DNA of 9,618 bases from Cloacibacillus sp. (GTDB lineage: Bacteria > Synergistota > Synergistia > Synergistales > Synergistaceae), in the NCBI RefSeq assembly GCF_020860125.1, contig NZ_JAJBUX010000011.1, positions 1 to 9,618 of the forward strand. Reading direction: 5' to 3'. A program made the translations under genes and the position numbers. Below are positions 1 through 6,675 of this stretch, one piece after another; the stretch's first letter is position 1, and each line of letters opens with the position of its first letter. The notes under the pieces are model-generated. The model searched no databases and was not told where the DNA came from. It worked only from the letters and a program-made list of their open reading frames with translations.

Positions 1-430
1 TTTTCAGCCCGCGTTTTTTTACATCGGCGGCGCAGTCGCGTAAAAATTACCAGCCGACGAGCGGTTGGTTGTAGGTATAAGCGACCCCGATGTTCCCGCT
101 GCCGCGCAGTTCGTCGGCGAGCGCGGCAAGTTCCGCCGGAGAAACGCCGCGGGTCGAGACGTCTCCCTCCCCCGCGCCCGCGATCTCGTAGTTCTGGCAG
201 AAGGGGCAGTCCATGTTGCAGCCGAAGGTACCGACGGAGAGGATGAGGCTGCCGGGGTGGAATTTCACAAATGGTTTTTTCTCCACCGGGTCGAGCGATG
301 CCGAGGTGATTTTTCCGTAGTTCACGCTGACGCTGCGGCCTCCGTCGTTACGCCGCGCGCGGCAGAAGCCGGTTTCGCCCTCTTCTAGGGAGCAGCGCCG
401 GAAACATACGGGACAATTTATCCTAGTGAT
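1..430 (-). pseudogene. amrS: AmmeMemoRadiSam system radical SAM enzyme, apparently disrupted and cut by the window edge
   Basis: The reading frame encodes a radical SAM protein of the kind found beside Memo and AMMECR1 genes. Read from position 421 leftward it gives an N-terminal cysteine cluster (CPVCFRRC, then GFCRARRN), NYGKITSASLDPVEKKP, and the iron-sulfur signature CNMDCPFCQN (CX3CX2C), then GVAYTYNQPLVGW. At 47-49 there is a TAA stop. Beyond it the same frame stays open to the window edge and reads FLRDCAADVKKRGLK, which fits the family, where a glutamate-aromatic stretch normally follows PLVG. A single G-to-T change (GAA to TAA) would explain the stop. No ATG, GTG or TTG lies in frame between 430 and the GTG at 323-325, and starting there would lose the cysteine cluster. 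A Shine-Dalgarno-like GAGGTGG (437-443) sits six bases before an ATC at 428-430; an ATA lies at 419-421. The gene overlaps the end of the upstream fusion gene by a few bases. It is either a true pseudogene or carries sequence errors; AmrS reactions are not well defined. Confidence 0.75.
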
Positions 431-1814
431 GGCGTACCACCTCGAATCTTTCGAGTTGGACCGTATCGTTCGCGCCGATGCCAGCCTTTTTCTTCGCGAT
501 GGAAATCTGTTCTTCCACGCTGTCTACGCCCTCGAGGTTGGGCAGCAGCAGGCCGCGGCGGCCCCCCTTAGTGACGATCACGCCGTAGCGTTTCACGTCG
601 AGTTCGGTGGCGGAGTCTATATTTTCTGTCTCGCCGAGGATATCGACGCTGTAGACCAGCTTCGCCAGCTCCTCTTTTTCTACAGGGTCGAAGCGCGGGT
701 CCGCCGTCGCCGCGCTGACGGCGTTGTTGATGATCTCAGCCGTCACCGAGGGGGCGGTGGGCGCGATGGTGCCGATACAGCCGCGCAGCCTTCCCTCTTT
801 TTTCAGTGATACGAAAGTTCCCGCGCGGCGGGATAGCATTTCATCAGGAAGTCCCGCCGGTACGGCGATCTTTTTACCGCCGGTGACGTATGCTTCGACC
901 GCCGCCCGCGCGAGTCGGACATAGGCGTCCTCTTTTTCTTTCAGCGCCGCCAGCTCCCTGCGCTCTTTTTCCGCAAATTCGGCGAGCAGGCGGCGTTTTT
1001 CGTCCGGCCCGGCCGTCCGGAAGGTGCAGACGCCGTAGCCGACGCCGAAGGGTCCCTCGTAGGAGAGGCGCTTTGCCTCCACCGCCGTACCGTCGAAGCA
1101 TCCCGCCATGATGACGAAGGCGCGGTGGCCGCATTCTCCCGCGCTGTCGCAGAACCCCTCGGAAAAGTTGAAGAGCTCGCCGAAATCGCCATTCCCCATC
1201 ACCGCCATGATACGCTCGTCGTAAAGTGGACCGCTGGGGTTGAATCCGTATGGGCCATCCTCTTTGAGCCGGTGCGAAAGATCGCCGCTGGCGATGACCG
1301 CCGTCCGCCGCCCGAGCCTCTCAGCGGTTTCCTTTATGAGCGTGCCGAGGCGGTAGTGTTCGGCGAGCGAAAGTCCGGAGAGCGCGACGCGCACAATTTT
1401 TGCCTTTATCCCGCCGCAGGCCCCGGCGATGAAATACAGCGGCACAAGCGTCGCGTGGTCGAGCTCTCTGTTCCGCTCTCCGAGTATTCCCGCCGCCAGT
1501 CCGGTATTCGCCGCCGAGGCTTCGAGCTCCCGGACAAATTCCGCGTCGTAGTCCACGGAGAGGGAGACCGTTGGCGTGCCGAAGCGCGCGAAACTGCCGG
1601 AGGCGCGCTCGCCGGGCGAGATGTGGAAGTAGTCGCCGTAGAGGGTGGAGTGCGGCGAGACGACGACCACAGTATCGGGCGCGGAGTCCGCGATGAAGGC
1701 AGCGGCCTTCCTATATGCCTCGATTGTCTTTGAGATGGCCCGTTCCTCTCCGCGCCCGACCTCCGGTATTATGAGCGGCGGGTGCGGAACCATGGTTCCT
1801 GCAGTAATTCCCAT
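423..1814 (-). CDS. AmmeMemoRadiSam fusion protein: LigB/Memo-like domain plus AMMECR1 domain
   Basis: A 463-residue two-domain protein. Residues 1 to about 265 form a LigB/Memo-type domain, related to class III extradiol dioxygenases, with likely metal-site histidines in VPHPPL (H11), SPHS (H55), LDHATLVP (H120), ASGDLSHRLKEDGPYG (H181) and ECGHRAFVI (H230). A charged, probably helical linker (about 272-297) leads to an AMMECR1 domain (about 298-463) with the signature LRGCIG at 343-348 and the conserved ADPRF at 371-375. The start is ATG at 1812-1814 with GGAGGAG about six bases upstream. The downstream partner on the same strand is the radical SAM gene, so all three components of the AmmeMemoRadiSam set are here, two of them fused. 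The fusion is known from anaerobes; the biochemical role is unsettled, with metal or redox chemistry or protein/RNA modification being only suggestions. No damage is visible in this gene, in contrast to its partner. Confidence 0.92.
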   Translation of the reverse strand: MGITAGTMVPHPPLIIPEVGRGEERAISKTIEAYRKAAAFIADSAPDTVVVVSPHSTLYGDYFHISPGERASGSFARFGTPTVSLSVDYDAEFVRELEASAANTGLAAGILGERNRELDHATLVPLYFIAGACGGIKAKIVRVALSGLSLAEHYRLGTLIKETAERLGRRTAVIASGDLSHRLKEDGPYGFNPSGPLYDERIMAVMGNGDFGELFNFSEGFCDSAGECGHRAFVIMAGCFDGTAVEAKRLSYEGPFGVGYGVCTFRTAGPDEKRRLLAEFAEKERRELAALKEKEDAYVRLARAAVEAYVTGGKKIAVPAGLPDEMLSRRAGTFVSLKKEGRLRGCIGTIAPTAPSVTAEIINNAVSAATADPRFDPVEKEELAKLVYSVDILGETENIDSATELDVKRYGVIVTKGGRRGLLLPNLEGVDSVEEQISIAKKKAGIGANDTVQLERFEVVRHH

Positions 1815-1865
1815 CTTTATCTCCTCCGATCTTTTGCCGGGTTTTCGGCTGTTTTATGTATATCT

Positions 1866-1894
1866 TTGCCGTTATGCGTTAATATATTTAAAAT
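1866..1894 (+). promoter_or_regulatory. Candidate promoter for the membrane protein-reductase operon
   Basis: TTGCCG (1866-1871) and TAAAAT (1889-1894) are separated by 17 bases, giving four of six and five of six matches to the housekeeping sigma consensus. A start near 1901 would leave a leader of about 75 bases with a small hairpin, ACCGC/GCGGT (1900-1915), ahead of the gene at 1978. Assigned by eye only. Confidence 0.4.
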
Positions 1895-1898
1895 TATA
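1893..1898 (-). promoter_or_regulatory. Candidate -10 element for the LigB/Memo-AMMECR1 gene
   Basis: A perfect TATAAT is read on the minus strand, about 80 bases upstream of the ATG at 1814. No convincing -35 element is seen: CTGACC on the minus strand (1913-1918) is only 14 bases away. It overlaps the -10 element of the plus-strand candidate, so the two divergent units may compete for polymerase. Confidence 0.35.
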
Positions 1899-1977
1899 CA
1901 CCGCCGCGGAGCGGTCAGCCCCGAGAGTATATATGGGGATATCTTAAAATTGGCTCTTGGTTTAAGGAGGTAAAGAG

Positions 1978-2343
1978 ATGTCTGTGATCGTAACCGGCGG
2001 GATATTCCTGCTTTTGACGGTACTGGAACATCCAATCGCCGCCGCGCTGCTTGTCTGCCTCGCGCTGTGGGGGCTGTGCGGCTTCGCCGGCGACCTTACG
2101 CCGCTTACGGCCGCCGGTTTTTATGCCGCCGTGTTGGCGGCGGGGTATTTTCTGGGGGACGCCTTCATCCGGACTTCGTATATAAGGATGGGCGGTATTG
2201 CGGCGCTCTCCATTTTACTGGGCCTCTCTCCGGTTATCTACGGCGGCATCTGGTATCTGCTGCACCGCCTCCGACGCGGTAAGAGAGATTTAGGAGAGAC
2301 GAAAAAACAAACCTGTAACGAAATGGAAGATGATTCAATATGA
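1978..2343 (+). CDS. Small hydrophobic membrane protein, function unknown
   Basis: A 121-residue protein that I do not recognise. It shows hydrophobic stretches at about residues 5-34 (broken by EHP at 17-19), 43-62 and 72-96, so probably three membrane helices. A basic segment RLRRGKR (97-103) after the last helix suggests, by the positive-inside rule, that the hydrophilic and finally acidic tail (EMEDDS) faces the cytoplasm. No cleavable signal peptide or catalytic motif is apparent. The start is well supported: AAGGAGGT (1964-1971) lies six bases before the ATG. Its last four bases, ATGA, overlap the start of the ketopantoate-reductase-family gene, implying translational coupling and possibly a shared role such as supplying or exporting the reductase's substrate; that is inference only. 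Confidence 0.8.
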   Translation: MSVIVTGGIFLLLTVLEHPIAAALLVCLALWGLCGFAGDLTPLTAAGFYAAVLAAGYFLGDAFIRTSYIRMGGIAALSILLGLSPVIYGGIWYLLHRLRRGKRDLGETKKQTCNEMEDDSI

Positions 2344-3272
2344 AGAAGATAGAAAATATCGCCCTTGTCGGGCTGGGAGCGGTCGGATGCGCCTATCTGA
2401 CGACGATCGCGGAGCATCTGCCTCCTGAGAAGATTCGGGTCGTCGCCTCCGGTGAACGCGCCGAACGTTACCGTAAAAATGGTATAACCTATAATGGAAA
2501 ACAGTACCGCTTCAATGTCGCGGAGCCGGGGAGCGGAGAGCGTTCCGCCGATCTGGTCTTTGTCGCCGTGAAGAATACCCAGCTCGCGGCGGCGGTGGAG
2601 GAGATAGGGGATTTTGTCGGCTCCGAGACGGTGATCGTCGCGCCGCTCAACGGCGTCACGAGCGAAAAGGTGCTGATGGAGCGCTACGGCGCGGAGCGGG
2701 TGCTCTATTCCTACGCGATGAAGATAGACGCGACGCGCGAGGGAGACCGCACCTTCTGCAAAAATACCGGCTTTATCCCCTTCGGAGAGGCGCGCAACGA
2801 GCCGGGCCGTTATTCGGAGAACGTGACGGCGGTGGAGGAGTTTTTTCGGCGTACCGGTATCGAGTATGAGATACCGGAGGATATGATAACGAGCCTCTGG
2901 AAGAAGTTCATGATGAATACGGGCTTAAACCAGACCTCCGCGATCCTTGGCTTTACCTACGGGATGATGCAGCGTTCCACTTCCGCGCGCGCACTGATGC
3001 GTTCGGCGATGGAGGAGGCCGCCGCCGTGGCCGGAGCGGAGGGGATATCCCTGGGAACGCCGGAGATCGACGACTGTTTCCGGATCATGGATATGCTGGG
3101 CGCCGAGGGAAAGACCTCGATGCTGCAGGATATCGAGGCCCGCCGCCCTACTGAAGTCGGCGCCTTCGCCGGCACGGTGGTCGAGATTGCCGGCAGACAC
3201 GGCCTCGCCGTCCCAGTCAACCGTACCTATCTGCGGCAGATCCGGGCGCTGGAGGAGTCTTTTCTTATATAA
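2340..3272 (+). CDS. Ketopantoate reductase (PanE/ApbA) family oxidoreductase
   Basis: A 310-residue NAD(P)H-dependent reductase of the 2-dehydropantoate 2-reductase family, which in its best-known form reduces ketopantoate to pantoate for coenzyme A synthesis. The N-terminal Rossmann fold begins with IALVGLGAVG (glycines 11, 13, 16). Family positions seen are VAVKNTQ (K78), APLNGV (N104), SLWKKFMMNTGLNQTSAI with the likely catalytic lysine K189 and N193/N197, and TSMLQDIEARRPTE with the likely catalytic E272; HGLAVPVN (288-294) is the usual C-terminal motif. After E272 the usual I-N-G motif is replaced by AFAG. Length is normal for the family. Translation is probably coupled to the membrane protein through the ATGA overlap. 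No other pantothenate genes are nearby, and the family contains many members with other 2-oxoacid substrates, so the exact substrate is open and I give no gene symbol. Confidence 0.88.
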   Translation: MKKIENIALVGLGAVGCAYLTTIAEHLPPEKIRVVASGERAERYRKNGITYNGKQYRFNVAEPGSGERSADLVFVAVKNTQLAAAVEEIGDFVGSETVIVAPLNGVTSEKVLMERYGAERVLYSYAMKIDATREGDRTFCKNTGFIPFGEARNEPGRYSENVTAVEEFFRRTGIEYEIPEDMITSLWKKFMMNTGLNQTSAILGFTYGMMQRSTSARALMRSAMEEAAAVAGAEGISLGTPEIDDCFRIMDMLGAEGKTSMLQDIEARRPTEVGAFAGTVVEIAGRHGLAVPVNRTYLRQIRALEESFLI

Positions 3273-3325
3273 GGGCTGAAAGAAAAACGGCTTTTAAGCT
3301 CAAAGTCGCCGGATATCCGCATATT

Positions 3326-3375
3326 GAACCGCCGTGGCTCCTGTAAGAATATTTCGGAACGGCGGCGGGCGGTTC
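3326..3375. repeat. Overlapping inverted repeats between convergent genes
   Basis: The space between the reductase gene and the CoA-transferase beta gene (3273-3434) holds no gene. It contains GAACCGCC (3326-3333) paired with GGCGGTTC (3368-3375), and the overlapping alternative CCGCCGT (3329-3335) with ACGGCGG (3359-3365). A T-rich stretch follows from about 3388. It may help end transcription from either side, but loops are long and there is no clean run of U after a stem, so it is not a standard intrinsic terminator. Confidence 0.3.
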
Positions 3376-3434
3376 GGCGGTATTGGAGTTTTGTATCATT
3401 TATTTATTGTCGCAAAAAACGGCATGTACGTCTT

Positions 3435-4103
3435 TTAGAACTGTATCCGTTTCAGCTGCGAGCTGACGTCGATCTGCATCTCCGTCCGGTCGAGCAGCGC
3501 CTGGAGGCCGGTGTCTTCGGCGATCTCGGTCATCACCATATGGCCGTAGATGTTCCGCACCACGCAGTATTCGGTGACGATGACGTCGACCACGCCGCGC
3601 CCCGTCAGCGGCAGCGAACATTTCTGCACGAGCTTGCTGCGCCCCTCTTTATCGAAGTGGCGCGTCGCGACGCAGACCTTTTTTGCCCCCGTGACGATGT
3701 CCATCGCGCCGCCCATGCCTGGGACCCGCACCTGCGGGATCATCCAGTTTGCGAGGCTTCCCTCGCGGTCGACCTCGAGCGCGCCGAGAACGGTGACGTC
3801 GATATGGCCGCCGCGCATGATCGCGAAGCTGAGCTCCGAGGAGATGAGCGCGCCGCCCGGCAGCACCGACACCGGCGTGCCGCCAGCGTCGATGACGCGC
3901 AGGTCGTGCCTGTCCGCGCTTGCGCCGGCGTTGATGACGCCGTTTTCCGTCTGCAGTATGAGCCGCACCTCTTCCGGCAGGTAATCCGGCACGAGCTGCG
4001 GAATGCCGATGCCTAGGTTGACGAGCGCGCCGTCTTCAAGTTCCGAGGCGACCCTCCTCGCGATACGCGCGCGGGCCTCTTTCTCACTAAGTTCTGGAAG
4101 CAT
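3435..4103 (-). CDS. atoA: CoA-transferase family I, beta subunit (acetoacetate/butyrate type)
   Basis: The beta subunit of a heteromeric CoA-transferase that moves coenzyme A between short organic acids through a glutamyl-CoA thioester. It resembles Clostridium CtfB and E. coli AtoA through its length, the VNLGIGIP region near the N-terminus, the catalytic TENG motif (the glutamate is residue 56 counting from the upstream ATG at 4112), then RGGHIDVTVLGALEVD, LANWMIP, GMGGAMD and the KCSLPLTG and VIVTE stretches. Two in-frame ATGs exist. AAAGGAG (4113-4119) abuts the one at 4112 but sits nine bases before the one at 4101-4103, so I take the latter as the start. It overlaps the end of the alpha gene by 17 bases, consistent with coupled synthesis of a 1:1 complex in the cytoplasm. 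The actual acid substrates cannot be read from the sequence; atoA, ctfB and scoB are equivalent names at this level. Confidence 0.9.
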   Translation of the reverse strand: MLPELSEKEARARIARRVASELEDGALVNLGIGIPQLVPDYLPEEVRLILQTENGVINAGASADRHDLRVIDAGGTPVSVLPGGALISSELSFAIMRGGHIDVTVLGALEVDREGSLANWMIPQVRVPGMGGAMDIVTGAKKVCVATRHFDKEGRSKLVQKCSLPLTGRGVVDVIVTEYCVVRNIYGHMVMTEIAEDTGLQALLDRTEMQIDVSSQLKRIQF

Positions 4104-4794
4104 ATTCGCCATCTCCTTTCAATACCAGAGCGTCAATAAATATGCCAGGGGTCACGACGTTGTTGGGATCTATTTCACCGAGCGGCACGACCTCGTCCAC
4201 CTCCGCGACAACCCTTGCCGCCGCGGTCGCCATCGTCGGGTTAAAGTTCCTGTTCGTCCCGTAATAGACAAGATTGCCCGCAGCGTCGGCCTTGTAGGCG
4301 CGGATAAAGGCGGTATCCGCCCGCAGCGGCCGCTCAAGGATGTAGCGTCGTCCGTCGAGTTCGACGGTCTCGCGCCCCTCCTCGTAGACGGTATCCACGC
4401 CGGTCGGCGTAAGGATGCCGCCGAGCCCCGCGCCGCCCGCGCGGATACGTTCGACGAAGGTGCCCATCGGTATCAGCTCTATCTTCAGTTTTCCGCCGGT
4501 GTACAGCTCCTGCGTCTTTTTATTGAGGCCGATATGGGAGGCGACGAGCGAACGGAGCTGTCCGTTTGTCACGAGCCGCGCCACGCCGACGGGGCCGGGA
4601 ACCTTGGTCTGGAAGTAGCTGGTGTCGACGCAGATGAGATCTATCTCCTTTACGCCGCTCTCGCAGAGCGCCTCGATTATCGTATAGGGCGCGCCGCCGT
4701 AGTTGAAGCCGCCGATCATCAGGGTTTTGCCGGGAGCGGCATAGGCCGCGGCCTCCGCCGGCGTGATGACGGGCTTGATAAATGGTTTGGCCAT
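4087..4794 (-). CDS. atoD: CoA-transferase family I, alpha subunit (acetoacetate/butyrate type)
   Basis: The alpha subunit partner of the gene just downstream. The CoA-transferase signature is visible as PGKTLMIGGF followed by NYGGAP near the N-terminus, and the body follows CtfA closely: NGQLRSLVASHIGLN, KIELIPMGTFVERIRAGGAG, LGGILTPTGVDT, a lysine-poor RRYILERPLRADTAFI region, and NRNFNPTMA. The product is about 235 residues, slightly longer than CtfA. Two in-frame ATGs occur: GAGAGG (4807-4812) directly abuts the ATG at 4806 and is 12 bases from the one at 4792-4794; the second gives MAKPFIKPVITPAEA and is preferred, with modest certainty. Transcription probably starts from the minus-strand promoter at 4829-4856. 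In amino-acid fermenters such enzymes activate or recycle short-chain acids; the neighbouring divergent hydrolase fits amino-acid breakdown but does not fix the substrate. Confidence 0.9.
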   Translation of the reverse strand: MAKPFIKPVITPAEAAAYAAPGKTLMIGGFNYGGAPYTIIEALCESGVKEIDLICVDTSYFQTKVPGPVGVARLVTNGQLRSLVASHIGLNKKTQELYTGGKLKIELIPMGTFVERIRAGGAGLGGILTPTGVDTVYEEGRETVELDGRRYILERPLRADTAFIRAYKADAAGNLVYYGTNRNFNPTMATAAARVVAEVDEVVPLGEIDPNNVVTPGIFIDALVLKGDGEYASRT

Positions 4795-4828
4795 TGAGTA
4801 AAACATCCTCTCAAAAGTACTTTAACAA

Positions 4829-4856
4829 GTTTTACAGCCGCGGGGAGGAATGTCAA
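4829..4856 (-). promoter_or_regulatory. Promoter of the CoA-transferase operon
   Basis: On the minus strand a perfect -35 TTGACA (4851-4856) is followed after 16 bases by TAAAAC (4829-4834), four of six matches to TATAAT. A start near 4822 gives a short leader before the alpha subunit gene. Confidence 0.55.
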
Positions 4857-4865
4857 GGGAGAAAA

Positions 4866-4886
4866 TTTTCCCGCTTTGCGGGAGAA
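4866..4886. repeat. Hairpin between divergent promoters
   Basis: TTTTCCCGC (4866-4874) and GCGGGAGAA (4878-4886) can form a nine-pair stem with one G-U pair and a TTT loop. It lies just upstream of the minus-strand -35 element, in a stretch with no gene (4807-5018). It may be an operator or the end of an RNA; no T-run follows on the plus strand. Confidence 0.35.
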
Positions 4887-4965
4887 GCGCCTCTGTAAGC
4901 GGGCGGTTTGTCTTGGATGGCGCGGAATATGAGGAACGGCTGTCTATTTCCGCTGTGGCCGCGAT

Positions 4966-4993
4966 TTTGCCCCCCGCCATATTGTGATATGAT
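4966..4993 (+). promoter_or_regulatory. Promoter of the RocB-like hydrolase gene
   Basis: An extended -10 element, TG (4985-4986) plus TATGAT (4988-4993), matches five of six bases. The -35 region is weak (TTTGCC, 4966-4971, 16-base spacer). AGGAGG (5005-5010) precedes the ATG at 5019 by eight bases, leaving a leader of only about 20 bases. Confidence 0.5.
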
Positions 4994-5018
4994 TTAGAAA
5001 GTTTAGGAGGCGGTAATT

Positions 5019-6626
5019 ATGGACAGAGAATATCTATTATCGATGATAAAAGAACTTGTCGCGCTGCCGAGCGTTACGGAGAGCGCCGCGGAGAGCGCGC
5101 CCGGCGAATGGCTCTTCGAAAGGCTTTCAAAGCTTCCTTATTTTTGTGAAAACCCCGGACATCTTCAGCTGGTTGATACGCCGCTGGAGGGTTCGCTCTA
5201 TAAACTGAAGTCGCTTGTCGCGCGCGTCGACGCCGCCAAAAAGACGGCGCGTACGGTGCTGCTCATCGGCCATTACGACGTCGTCGACGTGAAATGTTAC
5301 GGCGATATCGCCGAACATGCCTTCGACGCCGACCGGCTCGCGGAGATATTCGACGCCGGCGCGGACGTCCTCTACGGGCGCGGCGTGATGGATATGAAGT
5401 GCGGCGCGGCGCTCGAAGCGGCGCTCATCGAGGAGTTTGCGGAGGACCGTTCCCTGTTCGACGTGAATCTGGTCATCGCGCTGGTGGGAGACGAGGAAAA
5501 TTCCTCCGCCGGAATGCGCGGCGCGCTGCCGGCCCTTACGGCGATGCAGGCGGAGGGGCTCGATTTTCTCGCGGCGCTCAATACCGAGCCGGGAGAGGCG
5601 GGGCGCTCCGGCGTCGTCGGCCCGATGGTCTTTCTCGGCACGCTCGGCAAACTGATGCCCGGCTTTTATATCCGTGGGCGCGGCGCTCATGTGGGAAACT
5701 GCTACAATGGTTTTTCCGCGCTGCTAGCCGCCTCGCGGCTGGTCTCCTACGCTGAGGGCAACCCCTATCTCGCTGACCCGCTGCACGGCGTCTGCCAGCC
5801 CTCATGGATCTGCCTCGACATGAAGGCGCTGCACGACCTCTACAGCGTTACAGTCCCCGATAAGGCCTACGCGTACTTCAACTGTTTCACTACCAACAAC
5901 ACCCCCGCGCTGGTGATGGAGCAGATGCGCGGCGTCGCCGCCTATGCGCTGCGCCAGAGCTCGGAGCAGCTCACCGCCTCCTATCGTGCGCTGCTCGCCT
6001 TGGGCTACGAGGGGGCGGAGTTTGTGCCGGAGGAGCCGGCGGTTTACACGCTGGAGGAGCTCAAGGAGCTGGCGCGCGGACATCACGGAGACTCTTTCGA
6101 CGAGGAGCTGCGCCGCTACACGGAGACGCTGCCGCCCGGCGATATGCGCGCGCGCGGCATAAAGTGTGTGGACTTCATCGCCGACCGTTCAGGTGCCGAG
6201 GGGCCCTATATCGTCTGCTTCTTCCTGCCTCCGTGGCTGCCTGTGCGCACCGATCTCACGGATGACCCGCGTGACCTGGCCGCGGTTGAAACGGCGCGCG
6301 CCGTGGAGGCGGAGTGCGTGGAAAAATACGGCCTTAAGATGACGGAGTCGGAGCTCTTCGCGGGGCTCTGTGACCTCAGCTATGTTGGGGCGAAGGTCTC
6401 GGACGACGACGTGCGAGCTCTCAGCGGCAACATGCCCGGCTGGGGGAGCGTCTACAACATCCCGCTCAAAGAGATGCAGGGGCTTGGCCTGCCGGTCATC
6501 AACCTCGGCCCGAGCGGAGAATCGCCGCATAAAAAAGACGAACGGCTGCACCTGCGCTATTCGCTGGATATACTGCCATCGCTGCTGAAATTCGCGATAC
6601 GGGAGCTGTCGCGCCGCAGCCGCTGA
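5019..6626 (+). CDS. rocB: M20 family metallohydrolase, RocB type
   Basis: A 535-residue zinc-dependent hydrolase of the peptidase M20 superfamily, in the branch containing Bacillus RocB, an arginine-catabolism protein of uncertain reaction. Metal and catalytic motifs are intact: GHYDVVD (H85, D87), GRGVMDMK (D125), GDEENSSAGMRGALP (catalytic E159, metal-ligand E160), LNTEPGE (E190) and GPSGESPHKKDERL (H504). Further RocB-like features are LPYFCENPGHLQL near residue 39, LGTLGKLMPGFYIRGRGAHVG at 207-226 and DLYSVTVPDKA at 273-283. The length is normal and no signal peptide is seen, so it should act in the cytoplasm. The start has a strong AGGAGG. It is transcribed alone, divergently from the CoA-transferase genes, which suggests a place in amino-acid or acylated amino-acid breakdown. 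The true substrate (peptide, acyl-amino acid or other amide) cannot be decided; the symbol denotes family, not proven function. Confidence 0.88.
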   Translation: MDREYLLSMIKELVALPSVTESAAESAPGEWLFERLSKLPYFCENPGHLQLVDTPLEGSLYKLKSLVARVDAAKKTARTVLLIGHYDVVDVKCYGDIAEHAFDADRLAEIFDAGADVLYGRGVMDMKCGAALEAALIEEFAEDRSLFDVNLVIALVGDEENSSAGMRGALPALTAMQAEGLDFLAALNTEPGEAGRSGVVGPMVFLGTLGKLMPGFYIRGRGAHVGNCYNGFSALLAASRLVSYAEGNPYLADPLHGVCQPSWICLDMKALHDLYSVTVPDKAYAYFNCFTTNNTPALVMEQMRGVAAYALRQSSEQLTASYRALLALGYEGAEFVPEEPAVYTLEELKELARGHHGDSFDEELRRYTETLPPGDMRARGIKCVDFIADRSGAEGPYIVCFFLPPWLPVRTDLTDDPRDLAAVETARAVEAECVEKYGLKMTESELFAGLCDLSYVGAKVSDDDVRALSGNMPGWGSVYNIPLKEMQGLGLPVINLGPSGESPHKKDERLHLRYSLDILPSLLKFAIRELSRRSR

Positions 6627-6644
6627 TTAATGATTAAATAGAGG

Positions 6645-6675
6645 GCCGTCACGGAGGCGGCCATTCCGTGACGGC
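6645..6675. repeat. Perfect 11-base-pair inverted repeat after the hydrolase gene
   Basis: GCCGTCACGGA (6645-6655) and TCCGTGACGGC (6665-6675) form a perfect stem around a nine-base loop, starting 18 bases after the RocB-like stop codon. A run of T does not follow on the plus strand, so it is not a classical terminator. It could protect the 3' end of the mRNA or serve as an operator. Confidence 0.6.

Noticed and set aside
47..49. Recoded stop (selenocysteine or pyrrolysine) in the radical SAM gene
   Set aside because: The stop is TAA, not TGA or TAG, and the expected residue is glutamate, so recoding is not a natural explanation.
3324..4016. 230-codon plus-strand frame opposite the CoA-transferase beta gene
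   Set aside because: Mirror frame of a clear family member, with no ribosome binding site and histidine/arginine-rich low-sense composition.
4003..4797. 264-codon plus-strand frame opposite the CoA-transferase alpha gene
   Set aside because: The opposite strand has all CtfA-like motifs; this frame spans a gene boundary and shows no recognisable protein.
6645..6675. Rho-independent terminator for the RocB-like gene
   Set aside because: The stem is good, but it is followed by CGTAAACGCC, with no run of T on the plus strand.
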